The position numbers and the translations under genes were made by a program. Positions 1 to 7,827 of a stretch of 16,277 bases of DNA are shown in pieces; within the stretch, counting starts at the first letter, position 1, and the number at the start of each line of letters is the position of its first letter. The notes beneath the pieces were generated by a model, which saw only the letters and a program-made list of their open reading frames with translations, made no database searches and was not told the DNA's origin. Source of the stretch: JAOAFT01 sp035390885 (GTDB lineage: Bacteria > Bacteroidota > Ignavibacteria > UBA10030). The stretch covers positions 1 to 16,277 of the forward strand of contig DAOOUW010000041.1 in assembly GCA_035390885.1 (NCBI GenBank), in the 5' to 3' direction.

Positions 1-20
1 ACAAAGCTCTTTTCACGATT

Positions 21-48
21 TTAACAAATCGGAAAGAAATTGTATCTT
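21..48 (+). promoter_or_regulatory. possible sigma70 promoter for truA
   Basis: TTAACA at 21-26 matches the -35 consensus at 5 of 6 positions. TATCTT at 43-48 is a weaker -10, preceded directly by TG, with a 16-nt spacer. It would place transcription start a few bases before the truA ATG at 73. The left edge of the window cuts off upstream context, so truA could equally be read from an earlier gene. Confidence 0.3.
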
Positions 49-72
49 ACTGTAGAAAAGGAAAAATGGAAG

Positions 73-873
73 ATGGCTCGATTCAAACTTTTTATTGAGT
101 ACGAAGGTACACGATACAGCGGATGGCAGGTGCAAAAAAATTCCCGAACCATTCAGGGCGAACTCATTGGCGCGGCAAAAAATGTCTTCAACACCAATGA
201 ATTTGAACTCTACGGCTCTGGAAGAACAGACGCCGGCGTCCATGCACTCTGTCAGGTGGCGCATCTCGACGTCAAAACAGTTCTGGATCCAAAAATCATC
301 CGAATGAAGCTCAACGACCAGCTCCCTGCCGATATCAATATCCTCGAAGTACAAAAAGTCAATCCGAATTTCCATGCGCGTTACAGCGCTGTAACTCGAA
401 GTTACATCTATCAAATATCGAGACGGCGCACCGCATTTGGCAAGCGCTACGTCTGGTGGATAAAAGACCAACTCGATGCTCAAACGATGCACCATGCTGC
501 ACAGAATTTCATCGGGATGAAGAACTTTGAATCTTTTACTGCCGACGATCCCGATGAAAAATCAACGCAGGCACTCATCGTCGTCGTCGAGCTTCGGGAA
601 GTTGGCGATCTCATTCTCCTGCGCATTGCTGGTTCGCACTTCCTCTGGAAAATGGTCCGCCAAATGGTGGGCGTAATCGTCGAGGTCGGACGAGGAAAGC
701 TGAGTCTAAACGAAGTCAAAAATTTCCTTCACTCGCCTTCTGATATTCCAGCAAAATTAACAGCTCCGCCATCTGGTTTATTTCTCGAACGTGTGTATTA
801 TCGTCCTGTTCGCAAATTCCCTGAATTAAAACCTGTGATGGAAATTCCTTCCTTTCATCAATACGAAGAGTAA
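73..873 (+). CDS. truA: tRNA pseudouridine(38-40) synthase TruA
   Basis: TruA isomerises uridines 38-40 in the anticodon arm of many tRNAs to pseudouridine. The 266-residue protein has the family's usual length. It opens with the typical MARFKLFIEYEGTRYSGWQ strand and the following QGEL. It carries the catalytic motif GSGRTDAGVHA with the nucleophile Asp53, and later the FLWKMVRQMVG segment of the second repeat. The frame stays open upstream to a TTG at 40. ATG 73 is preferred because it begins exactly where the family does, with a purine-rich GGAAG just ahead. Only 3 nt separate its stop from the next small gene, so it probably heads an operon. Identification is firm from motifs. Confidence 0.95.
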   Translation: MARFKLFIEYEGTRYSGWQVQKNSRTIQGELIGAAKNVFNTNEFELYGSGRTDAGVHALCQVAHLDVKTVLDPKIIRMKLNDQLPADINILEVQKVNPNFHARYSAVTRSYIYQISRRRTAFGKRYVWWIKDQLDAQTMHHAAQNFIGMKNFESFTADDPDEKSTQALIVVVELREVGDLILLRIAGSHFLWKMVRQMVGVIVEVGRGKLSLNEVKNFLHSPSDIPAKLTAPPSGLFLERVYYRPVRKFPELKPVMEIPSFHQYEE

Positions 874-876
874 CAA

Positions 877-1065
877 ATGCCTCAGCGCAAGAAGAAACAA
901 AAATCAAAAGTACAAACGCCGCTTTACTGTGATTTCAGTTGCCCTTATGGCGCTTTCTCCGAGCCAGAAGTCAGCGGCGCTTGCAGGCGAGAATTATCTG
1001 TTTACTGCACTCTCTTCAAAACCTATAATTCCAAACATTCCCTTTGCATCGAGAAAAAGAAATGA
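877..1065 (+). CDS. small cysteine-rich protein of unknown function, probably metal-binding
   Basis: This encodes 62 residues with a very basic start (RKKKQKSK) followed by five cysteines, C18-x3-C22-x13-C36-x7-C44-x12-C57, and a KKK end. Key segments are YCDFSCPY, SGACRREL and VYCTLF. The Cys spacing and the GACR segment remind me of small uncharacterised bacterial proteins with a CDFSCPYA...CR...YC...C layout; that resemblance is from memory and unverified. Five Cys in so short a protein suggests zinc or Fe-S binding, or a disulfide knot, but there is no signal peptide, which favours a cytosolic metal site. It starts 3 nt after truA, with only a weak GAAGAG upstream. Its TGA overlaps the ATG of the next gene as ATGA, the pattern of coupled translation. 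No other frame fits the gap better. Function unknown. Confidence 0.65.
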   Translation: MPQRKKKQKSKVQTPLYCDFSCPYGAFSEPEVSGACRRELSVYCTLFKTYNSKHSLCIEKKK

Positions 1066-1658
1066 AAAAATATGTTCTATTTTTGTTGATTGTGATGAGT
1101 CCTATGAGTTTATGTCAGAGTATTCGTTCCACACTTCAATTTGAGTTCCAGCGTCATCCTAAATCGCAGATTCAGGATCTCTACAAATTTGCATATCAGG
1201 CAGCGATGGGAAATGCGCACTTCGTCGAGAGCTTAAAAGATTCCATTGCATTGCTACAAGATGTTCAAGAGCAACTCCGACTCGCCGATACCACATCGAA
1301 CGAACCATTCATCACTTTCTTAACGCCAGATAGTAGCATTGTGAGATTTCATCTTCGAGCAGCAAAAGAATTAAACATTCGGCCGGAAGATATTGTTTCC
1401 GCTATCCTTACTTCTGCAAAACTCATACCTCCATCTCAAGAGCAATTCATCAACTATATTATCGATCTTGAGAAATTAGCCGATGATGCGCTCCTTCCAT
1501 TTTCATACGATTCCGTACACTCATACTGTCAGAAAATGAAGGAATTGGGATTTCCGCCGGTTCATCATTCGGAAGAATACATCAAAGAGTATTCTCCTGT
1601 TTACTATGTCATTTCAGGGAAATGCGCCAGCAAACTTCTTGAAGGGAAATGTCAATGA
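1062..1658 (+). CDS. exported protein of unknown function
   Basis: This encodes 198 residues from ATG 1062, which gives a clean signal peptide: two lysines, then the hydrophobic run YVLFLLIVM, then MSPMSLCQS. A Cys stands at the likely cleavage region, but MSLC is not a good lipobox, so a soluble periplasmic protein is more likely than a lipoprotein. The mature part begins with FQRHPKSQIQDLYKFAYQAAMGNAHFV, here split as FQRHPKSQIQDL and YKFAYQAAMGNAHFV. This resembles an uncharacterised family I remember with a conserved QDLYK...Q...G..H segment, and a later VRFHLR stretch. An in-frame TTG at 1044 would put charged residues before the signal peptide and is rejected. It overlaps the Cys-rich gene by ATGA upstream and the peptidase gene by ATGA downstream. 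No catalytic motif is visible. Confidence 0.8.
   Translation: MKKYVLFLLIVMSPMSLCQSIRSTLQFEFQRHPKSQIQDLYKFAYQAAMGNAHFVESLKDSIALLQDVQEQLRLADTTSNEPFITFLTPDSSIVRFHLRAAKELNIRPEDIVSAILTSAKLIPPSQEQFINYIIDLEKLADDALLPFSYDSVHSYCQKMKELGFPPVHHSEEYIKEYSPVYYVISGKCASKLLEGKCQ
1641..1647 (+). promoter_or_regulatory. ribosome binding site that decides the peptidase start
   Basis: GAAGGGA lies 7 nt before ATG 1655 but only 1 nt before the alternative ATG 1649. This favours 1655, which also forms the ATGA overlap with the preceding stop. Confidence 0.55.
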
Positions 1659-2884
1659 CAACTCGGAATGCGCTTGCTAAAATCGCAGAAGCGTATGTGA
1701 ATCTTGTCCTCGCAGTTGGCGAGCACGATCCATCGTACGTTGATGCATACTATGGTTCGCCTGAACAACAACAGAAAGTAAAAGATAATGTTCCCTCGCT
1801 CGACTCGATTCTTGCAAAGAGCAGAGAACTCATCGAAACTCTTGGAAATATCAGCGTACCTGCTGAAGAAGAACGCCGGAAAAAATATCTTCAAAAGCAA
1901 CTTCAAGCTCTCGAAGCGCATACGCGCCAGCTACAAGGCGAGCGCTTTAGCTTCGATGAGGAAGCTCGTTTATTGTACGATGCAATTCCTCCAAAATTTT
2001 CGGAAGAGCATTTCATCTCGCTTCTTCATGAACTCGATAACTTATTCCCTGGAACAATAACTATCTCAGAACGCGTCGAGTCATACCGAAAAAATTTTAT
2101 TATTCCCACCGACAAACTCGAAAAAGTATTTCACATTGCACTCGAAGAATGTCGCGCCAGAACGCAGAAATTTATTCCATTGCCGTCGTATGAACAATTC
2201 CATCTTGAATTTGTGCGAGAGAAATCGTGGAGCGGTTACAATTGGTACAAAGGGAATGGTGAAAGTATTATTCAAATAAATATTGATTTACCAATCTTTG
2301 CCGAGCGCATTGTTGATTTAGCGGCTCACGAAGGTTATCCAGGCCATCACGTCTACAACATTCTTCTCGAGCAGGAATGTTTGCGGCAACGACGCTGGAT
2401 TGAATTTTCTATCTATGCGCTCTACTCGCCACAATCTTTCATTGCAGAGGGAGCCGCAAATTATGGAATCGATGTCGCTTTTCCAGATAACGAGCGAATG
2501 ATATACGAACGAGATGTTCTTTTCCCCATCTGCGGATTCGATCCACTCGAAGCGGAACGATACAGCGAGCTTCAGCGGATTTCAACTCAATTGAATTATG
2601 CTCATAATGAAGCTGCCCGCAATTACCTCGATGGACTCTGGACGACAACTCAAACGCAGGAATGGCTTGTTACGTATGCTTTAATGTCTCCGGAACGAGC
2701 GTTACAGCGTATTCATTTCTTTGAACAATATCGAAGTTACGTGATAAATTACAACTTTGGGCTCGATCTTGTAAAACGTTACTGCCAAAATCAAATCGGA
2801 GATGAAAAAAATTTTTCCAAACGATGGGAAGTTTTTCGTACATTGTTTTCGATACCTTTTGTTCCATCTGAATTAGTAATGTAG
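1655..2884 (+). CDS. DUF885-type zinc metallopeptidase-like protein
   Basis: This is a 409-residue protein with the motif HEGYPGHH at 225-232, the HExxPGHH signature of the DUF885 group of gluzincin-like metallopeptidases. A candidate third zinc ligand, Glu265, sits 40 residues later in SFIAEGAANYG. The N-terminal 200 residues are mostly helical and charged, with QLQALEAHTRQLQGE resembling the helical pairs before the active site in this group. There is no signal peptide, although many DUF885 proteins are exported, so this one should act in the cytosol. ATG 1655 is preferred over 1649 on ribosome-site spacing. It overlaps the exported-protein gene by ATGA, and its TAG directly abuts the ATG of the methyltransferase gene. 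Substrate unknown. Fold and metal ligands are inferred from motifs only. Confidence 0.75.
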   Translation: MTTRNALAKIAEAYVNLVLAVGEHDPSYVDAYYGSPEQQQKVKDNVPSLDSILAKSRELIETLGNISVPAEEERRKKYLQKQLQALEAHTRQLQGERFSFDEEARLLYDAIPPKFSEEHFISLLHELDNLFPGTITISERVESYRKNFIIPTDKLEKVFHIALEECRARTQKFIPLPSYEQFHLEFVREKSWSGYNWYKGNGESIIQINIDLPIFAERIVDLAAHEGYPGHHVYNILLEQECLRQRRWIEFSIYALYSPQSFIAEGAANYGIDVAFPDNERMIYERDVLFPICGFDPLEAERYSELQRISTQLNYAHNEAARNYLDGLWTTTQTQEWLVTYALMSPERALQRIHFFEQYRSYVINYNFGLDLVKRYCQNQIGDEKNFSKRWEVFRTLFSIPFVPSELVM

Positions 2885-4135
2885 ATGTCGCCAATCAAAA
2901 CAAAAATCCCAAGAGAAAAGCTTCCTTTCTTTGAACGCCTGATGGCGGAAGTAAACTATCGGCTCAAGAAGGTGGAAGATATCGATTGTGGCGGAAAATC
3001 TATTCCACGGTACTTTGGCGAGTTCTGGACATCGAAGCAGCGGCAGGCGCACTCGCTCCATGAAATTTCCTACCGCGCATGTTTCAAGCCGCAGTTGCCA
3101 AAATTCTTCATCGAACATCTTTCGAATCAAGGAGATGTTGTATACGATCCATTCAGCGGTCGAGGCACCACAATTCTCGAAGCAGCTTTACTTGGACGCA
3201 ATGTTATCTCGAACGACATCAATCCACTTTCACGAATCCTATGCGAACCGCGTCTTTCACCGCCTTTCTACGAGGAAATTGAAACAAGATTGAGAGAGAT
3301 TCCTATGCTCGAGAACGTCGAGGCTGATATCGACCTTTCGATGTTCTACGATAAAAAAACGGAAAGCGAAATTATCTCGCTGAGGAATTACCTGAATCAA
3401 CGGAAAGAGGCAAATGAAGAGGATGCCATCGATCGATGGATTCGGATGGTTGCAACGAATCGGCTGAGTGGACATTCGGCTGGATTCTTTTCTGTCTATT
3501 CACTTCCACCAAATCAAGCTGTCAGTCCTGAAAGTCAGAGAAAAATCAATGAACGATTGCAGCAGCAACCTGAATATCGAGACACACGCACAATCATTCT
3601 CAAAAAATCCCGTGCATTGCTCAACGATGTTACTTTATTTGATAGAGAGAATTTAAATTTCGCTGCAAAGCAAGCTCGCTTTCTCACTTCCGACGCCCGC
3701 GAGACGAAAGCCATCAAAGCAAATTCTGTTCAAATTACTGTTACGTCCCCACCATTCCTCGATGTTGTGAATTATGCCCAGGACAACTGGCTAAGATTTT
3801 GGTTTAACAACATCAACCCAGAGGTAGCCAACAAAACCATCACCGTCGTCAAGACAATCGAAGAATGGTCTGCAATAATGTTTGGAGTTTTCCGCGAGCT
3901 CTATCGAATTACAAAACCGCAGGGATTTGTTGCATTTGAAGTCGGCGAGGTCAAACGCTCGATTCATCTTGATGAATTTGTCGTTCCATTAGGAATCAAA
4001 GCAGGATTTACGTGTTTGGGAATTTTCGTCAACAGTCAGCAATTTACAAAAACATCGAAGATATGGGGAGTCGAAAACAATGTAAAGGGAACAAACTCAA
4101 ATAGAATTGTACTCTTTCGGAAAATCGAAAAATGA
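2885..4135 (+). CDS. solitary site-specific DNA methyltransferase (SAM-dependent, TSPPF type)
   Basis: This encodes 416 residues. Motif I, the SAM-binding loop, is DPFSGRGTT at 88-96, followed by NDINPLS. Catalytic motif IV is TSPPF at 287-291, inside TSPPFLDVVNYAQDNWLRFW. The SPP form suggests amino methylation, most often N4-cytosine, though N6-adenine is possible. A conserved stretch before motif I (SLHEISYRACFKPQLPKFF) matches a type of stand-alone methylase I recall from many genomes. Motif I precedes motif IV by about 190 residues, leaving room for a recognition domain between them. No restriction endonuclease is adjacent, so a regulatory or housekeeping role is more likely than restriction-modification. 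It starts directly after the peptidase TAG with no clear Shine-Dalgarno site, which suggests translational coupling. Confidence 0.85.
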   Translation: MSPIKTKIPREKLPFFERLMAEVNYRLKKVEDIDCGGKSIPRYFGEFWTSKQRQAHSLHEISYRACFKPQLPKFFIEHLSNQGDVVYDPFSGRGTTILEAALLGRNVISNDINPLSRILCEPRLSPPFYEEIETRLREIPMLENVEADIDLSMFYDKKTESEIISLRNYLNQRKEANEEDAIDRWIRMVATNRLSGHSAGFFSVYSLPPNQAVSPESQRKINERLQQQPEYRDTRTIILKKSRALLNDVTLFDRENLNFAAKQARFLTSDARETKAIKANSVQITVTSPPFLDVVNYAQDNWLRFWFNNINPEVANKTITVVKTIEEWSAIMFGVFRELYRITKPQGFVAFEVGEVKRSIHLDEFVVPLGIKAGFTCLGIFVNSQQFTKTSKIWGVENNVKGTNSNRIVLFRKIEK

Positions 4136-4144
4136 TCGTTCAAA

Positions 4145-4150
4145 TATAAT
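4145..4150 (+). promoter_or_regulatory. possible -10 box for the nad operon
   Basis: A perfect TATAAT lies in the 38-nt spacer before nadC, but no convincing -35 box stands 16-18 nt upstream. It could give a short leader for nadC-nadA-nadB. Chance is a real alternative in this A+T-rich spacer. Confidence 0.35.
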
Positions 4151-4173
4151 CATCAACCTATTCTAAAAATCGT

Positions 4174-5007
4174 ATGAATACACAAAAGCAAATTCGTGAA
4201 ATAATTCGCAGAGCGTTAGAAGAAGACATCGGAAGCGGCGACGTAACTTCTGAATGCACAATCCCAAAACAATGGGTGCTCACAGGCGATCTCATCGCAA
4301 AAGCCGATGGAGTAATTGCAGGACTTTCTGTTGCACAGGAAACATTCAAAATGCTCGACCGCTCAGTTGAGTTCAAATTGCATGTAAAAGACGGCTCGCG
4401 TGTAGCTCGTGGTAAAAAAATTGCCACTGTTAAAGGTAATGGTCGTGCGCTTCTTAGCGCAGAACGAACTGCATTGAATTTCCTTCAACGCATGTCCGGC
4501 ATTGCAACTTCCACACGTGCATTCGTTGATGCTGTGAGCAGCACAAATGCAAAAATTCTTGATACCAGAAAAACAGCGCCTGGATTGCGAATCCTGGACA
4601 AACTCGCTGTTCAACTTGGCGGCGGAATGAATCACCGCTTTGGACTCTACGATATGGTTCTCATCAAAGATAACCACATTGCCGCGGCGGGCGGAATTAC
4701 ACAAGCGGTAACACAAGTGTGGAAAAGAACCGGCAATACTATTCCAATCGAAGTGGAGGTTAAAAATTTAGAAGAACTTCGGGAAGCAATCTCTTTGAAA
4801 GTAGACAGAATTCTTTTAGACAATATGGATACAGCAACAATTCGAAAGGCTGTTGAATTTACCGCAGGTCGCATTCCATTGGAAGCTTCAGGGAACGTTA
4901 CACTCGAAAATGTTGTTGATATTGCTAGAACAGGCGTGGATATGATTTCAATTGGAGCGATAACACATTCGATAAAAGCATTAGATATTAGTTTTTTGAT
5001 TCGGTAA
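4174..5007 (+). CDS. nadC: nicotinate-nucleotide pyrophosphorylase (carboxylating), quinolinate phosphoribosyltransferase
   Basis: NadC joins quinolinate to PRPP and releases CO2 to give nicotinate mononucleotide, the last step of the aspartate route to NAD. The 277 residues match the usual size. Visible family motifs are EEDIGSGDVTS near the N-terminus, DTRKTAPGLR at 130-139 with Arg132 and Lys133 for substrate phosphate and carboxylate, GGGMNHR at 149-155, KDNHI from 165, then EVEV and LEASGNV of the barrel. The start is the first ATG in frame, at a family-typical position, though no strong ribosome site precedes it. It leads nadA by 12 nt, so the three nad genes form one unit. Confidence 0.96.
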   Translation: MNTQKQIREIIRRALEEDIGSGDVTSECTIPKQWVLTGDLIAKADGVIAGLSVAQETFKMLDRSVEFKLHVKDGSRVARGKKIATVKGNGRALLSAERTALNFLQRMSGIATSTRAFVDAVSSTNAKILDTRKTAPGLRILDKLAVQLGGGMNHRFGLYDMVLIKDNHIAAAGGITQAVTQVWKRTGNTIPIEVEVKNLEELREAISLKVDRILLDNMDTATIRKAVEFTAGRIPLEASGNVTLENVVDIARTGVDMISIGAITHSIKALDISFLIR

Positions 5008-5019
5008 GGATAGAAAACT

Positions 5020-6072
5020 ATGACTGCTGAACAGATGTACACTTCCCTTGCAACAAAGCTTCACGGAATTGTTCCAGAGATTGAACTCCGTTACAAAGCT
5101 GAACTTGCTGTGCAAATTCTTGAACTTAAAAAACAAAGGAACGCTCTTATCCTTGGTCACAACTATATGGAGCCTGCGCTCTTCCACTCGATTCCCGATG
5201 TTACTGGCGACTCCTTTGAGCTTTCTCGCGCTGCCGCAAAAGCGAAGGAAGATATTATTGTCTTTTGCGGAGTTCGGTTTATGGCAGAAACAGCAAAAAT
5301 TCTTTCACCGAATAAGACTGTTTTGTTGCCAGCAGAAAAGGCTGGTTGTTCACTTGCAGATGGAATCACAGCAGAAGATGTTCGTACAATAAAAGCTCGA
5401 TATCCAGGCGTACCGGTCGTAAGCTATGTCAACACAACGGCGGAAGTAAAAGCCGAATCCGATATCTGTTGCACTTCAAGCAATGCAGCAGCGGTAGTAG
5501 AATCGCTGCACACAGAAACGGTTATTTTCCTTCCTGATGAATATCTTGCCCGCAACGTTGCAAAAGAAACCGGCAGACATATCATTTTCCCAACAAAGGA
5601 TTCAGCATCCAGCACAACGATCGATAAAGTAATAATAGGATGGAACGCTCGGTGCGAAGTGCACGAAAAATACACTGTTCAAGATATTATCGATATCCGA
5701 AAACAATTTCCTGACGTTGTCATTCTTGCGCATCCTGAATGTAACCCCGAAGTAACTGCTGCAGCGGATTTTTCTGGAAGCACTTCTGCAATGATTCAGT
5801 ACATCGAACGTACAAACGCACCGCGGTATCTCCTGCTTACTGAGTGTTCAATGGGAGATAACATTGCTGCATCTCATCCTCAAAAAAATATGCTGCGTCT
5901 CTGTTCGGTACGCTGTCCCCACATGAATGAAATTACACTTCAAGGCGTACTCGATTCTTTAAAATATACTCGTTACATTATTGATGTGCCTGAAGATATT
6001 CGGGTACGTGCTGCTCAAGCTCTCGAACGAATGCTCGCAGTAGCCCCAACAGTTAAGAAGTCTATAGATTAA
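5020..6072 (+). CDS. nadA: quinolinate synthase NadA (4Fe-4S)
   Basis: NadA condenses iminoaspartate from NadB with dihydroxyacetone phosphate to form quinolinate. The 350 residues show LGHNYMEP, GDSFELSR and FCGVRFMAETAKIL with Cys83, VSYVNTTAEVKAESD, RCEVHEKYT with Cys212, LAHPECNPEV, and LTECSMGDN with Cys276. Cys83, Cys212 and Cys276 sit in the segments that hold the three cluster ligands in known NadA proteins, leaving one iron free for substrate. Other cysteines such as Cys150-151 are probably not ligands. AAGGA at 5006-5010 overlaps the nadC stop and lies 9 nt before the ATG. The stop abuts the nadB start. Assignment is firm. Confidence 0.96.
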   Translation: MTAEQMYTSLATKLHGIVPEIELRYKAELAVQILELKKQRNALILGHNYMEPALFHSIPDVTGDSFELSRAAAKAKEDIIVFCGVRFMAETAKILSPNKTVLLPAEKAGCSLADGITAEDVRTIKARYPGVPVVSYVNTTAEVKAESDICCTSSNAAAVVESLHTETVIFLPDEYLARNVAKETGRHIIFPTKDSASSTTIDKVIIGWNARCEVHEKYTVQDIIDIRKQFPDVVILAHPECNPEVTAAADFSGSTSAMIQYIERTNAPRYLLLTECSMGDNIAASHPQKNMLRLCSVRCPHMNEITLQGVLDSLKYTRYIIDVPEDIRVRAAQALERMLAVAPTVKKSID

Positions 6073-7650
6073 ATGAGTACCATCGAAGAATGTATAGAAA
6101 CCGATGTATTGATCATCGGAAGCGGAATTGCAGGATGCACAGCGGCTCTTGAACTTGCTTCTGCCGGTATTCAGGTTATGCTCGTTAATCGAGCGAGTGA
6201 ACCAGAAGAATCAAACACAATGCACGCTCAAGGCGGTATCATCTACACAGGACCGGGTGATTCGCCAGAACTCCTTGCCGAGGATATTCAATATGCTGGC
6301 GCTGGAATTTGTAATCCACGCGCCGTTGAAATTCTTGCTAATGAAGGACCTCGTCTTGTAAAATCCATTCTCCTCGATTCTCTCAACGTACCATTCGACC
6401 GGAACCCCGATGGTAATCTTGCTCTTGGTCGCGAAGGTGGGCATTCGGTGCCTCGAATTATCCATGCAACCGATATGACAGGTAGCGCAATCGAAAAAAA
6501 ACTGATCGAGGCAGTCAAAAAAAATTCTAATATTACGATTCGTACAAAATCGACCGTTGTCGATCTCCTGACTCCTGCCCACCACTCAACGAATCGGCTC
6601 AATGTGTATGATCCGCCAAGCTGTATTGGAGCTTATCTTCTTGAGCAGGATTCTGGAATTGTACAGCGAGTTCTTGCACGAGCAACAATTCTAGCAACTG
6701 GTGGAATCGGTCAAGTGTACCTTCGCACAACAAATCCGCCAGGGGCACGAGGCGATGGATTAGCAATTGCGCATCGAGCAGGAGCTCGTACCATCAATTG
6801 CGAATATGTTCAATTTCATCCAACTGCGTTCTATAAAGAGCATGGACCTTGCTTCCTCATTACAGAAGCTATGCGAGGAGTTGGTGCAAAGCTCATCAAT
6901 CAACGTGGCGAACCTTTTATGGAAAAATACGATCCTGAATGGAAAGACCTCGCTCCACGCGATGTTGTTGCACGAAGCATTCATCAGGAAATGCTTTCTC
7001 AAAATATACCCAACGTCTTTCTGGATGCAGCTTCTTATCTCTCCCCCCAGGAAATTAAAGAACATTTTCCATTTGTTTACGAGCAATGTTTGAAAGCTGG
7101 CGTCGATATTACTCGAGATCCAATTCCTGTTGTTCCTGCTGCACACTATTTCTGCGGCGGCGTTTGGGTCGATGAATGGGGAAGAACAACAATCCGACAA
7201 TTGTATGCCGCCGGCGAAGTATCCTGCACAGGGATCCATGGCGCCAACCGTCTTGCTAGCACTTCTCTCCTTGAAGGACTTGTCTGGGGATATCGAGCGG
7301 CGCATCACATTATTGATTCGATTTCATCTTTGAAACTTTTTCCACACGATCAAATTCCGCCTTGGCAGGAAACCGGCGCCACTCAGCCGGACTCAGCGCT
7401 CATTACACAGGATATGATCGTTATTAAACATGTAATGTGGAATTATACCGGGCTCATACGCACTGTCGATCGGCTACAACGCGCTCTCCGCGAGCTTCAT
7501 CATCTCGAGACAGAAATTCAACGCTTCTACCACGCTATAAAATTAAATGATAGTATTCTGGGTTTACGTAATGCAGTACGCGTTGCCATTATCATTACGA
7601 CTGCTGCATGGGAAAATAACAAAAGTATCGGCTGCCATTATCGCCAGTAA
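6073..7650 (+). CDS. nadB: L-aspartate oxidase NadB
   Basis: NadB is a flavoprotein that oxidises L-aspartate to iminoaspartate, feeding NadA. The 525 residues begin with an FAD-binding strand and GSGIAG at 16-21, then HAQGGI. Active-site residues in the order of the E. coli enzyme are His249 (FHPTAFY), Arg296 (APRDVVAR), His358 (AAHYFCGG) and Arg393 (HGANRLAS). These separate it from most succinate dehydrogenase flavoproteins together with its nad neighbours. The ATG follows the nadA TAA with no spacer. The C-terminus stops at CHYRQ, just where relatives continue with a short DYP-type tail, so it is slightly short at the end. This is probably harmless. Confidence 0.95.
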   Translation: MSTIEECIETDVLIIGSGIAGCTAALELASAGIQVMLVNRASEPEESNTMHAQGGIIYTGPGDSPELLAEDIQYAGAGICNPRAVEILANEGPRLVKSILLDSLNVPFDRNPDGNLALGREGGHSVPRIIHATDMTGSAIEKKLIEAVKKNSNITIRTKSTVVDLLTPAHHSTNRLNVYDPPSCIGAYLLEQDSGIVQRVLARATILATGGIGQVYLRTTNPPGARGDGLAIAHRAGARTINCEYVQFHPTAFYKEHGPCFLITEAMRGVGAKLINQRGEPFMEKYDPEWKDLAPRDVVARSIHQEMLSQNIPNVFLDAASYLSPQEIKEHFPFVYEQCLKAGVDITRDPIPVVPAAHYFCGGVWVDEWGRTTIRQLYAAGEVSCTGIHGANRLASTSLLEGLVWGYRAAHHIIDSISSLKLFPHDQIPPWQETGATQPDSALITQDMIVIKHVMWNYTGLIRTVDRLQRALRELHHLETEIQRFYHAIKLNDSILGLRNAVRVAIIITTAAWENNKSIGCHYRQ

Positions 7651-7754
7651 AATCGCTATTTGGCAATATGTTATGAGAAATGGATAGAAGCGAAAAATCA
7701 AGATTCAATACATATTGCTGATTCAACCGCTAAAAATAATCTCAATGAACTTCT

Positions 7755-7783
7755 TTGACTGCTGCAAGTTACTAATGTATAAT
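7755..7783 (+). promoter_or_regulatory. near-consensus sigma70 promoter for the AhpD-like gene
   Basis: TTGACT at 7755-7760 and TATAAT at 7778-7783 are separated by exactly 17 nt. The match is 11 of 12 positions with ideal spacing. Transcription should start near 7790, giving a leader of about 38 nt before ATG 7828. This is the best promoter in the window. It marks the AhpD-like gene as a separate unit from the nad operon. The rest of the 7651-7754 spacer shows no terminator or gene. Confidence 0.78.
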
Positions 7784-7827
7784 TTTTGATAACTCAAGGT
7801 ACTTACTTCAAACAGAAGGAGAATTAT

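Noticed and set aside
13..495. Minus-strand open frame of 160 codons opposite truA
   Set aside because: It is the antisense shadow of a firmly identified gene, with no ribosome site or recognisable domain.
1062..1658. Lipoprotein
   Set aside because: A Cys follows the hydrophobic run, but MSLC lacks the small residue normally required just before the lipobox Cys.
2885..4135. Restriction-modification or defence island
   Set aside because: Only the methyltransferase is present. Neighbours are a peptidase-like gene and NAD biosynthesis, with no nuclease, helicase or specificity subunit.
6760..7308. Minus-strand open frame of 182 codons inside nadB
   Set aside because: Its composition follows the complementary codons of nadB and no domain or start signal is seen.
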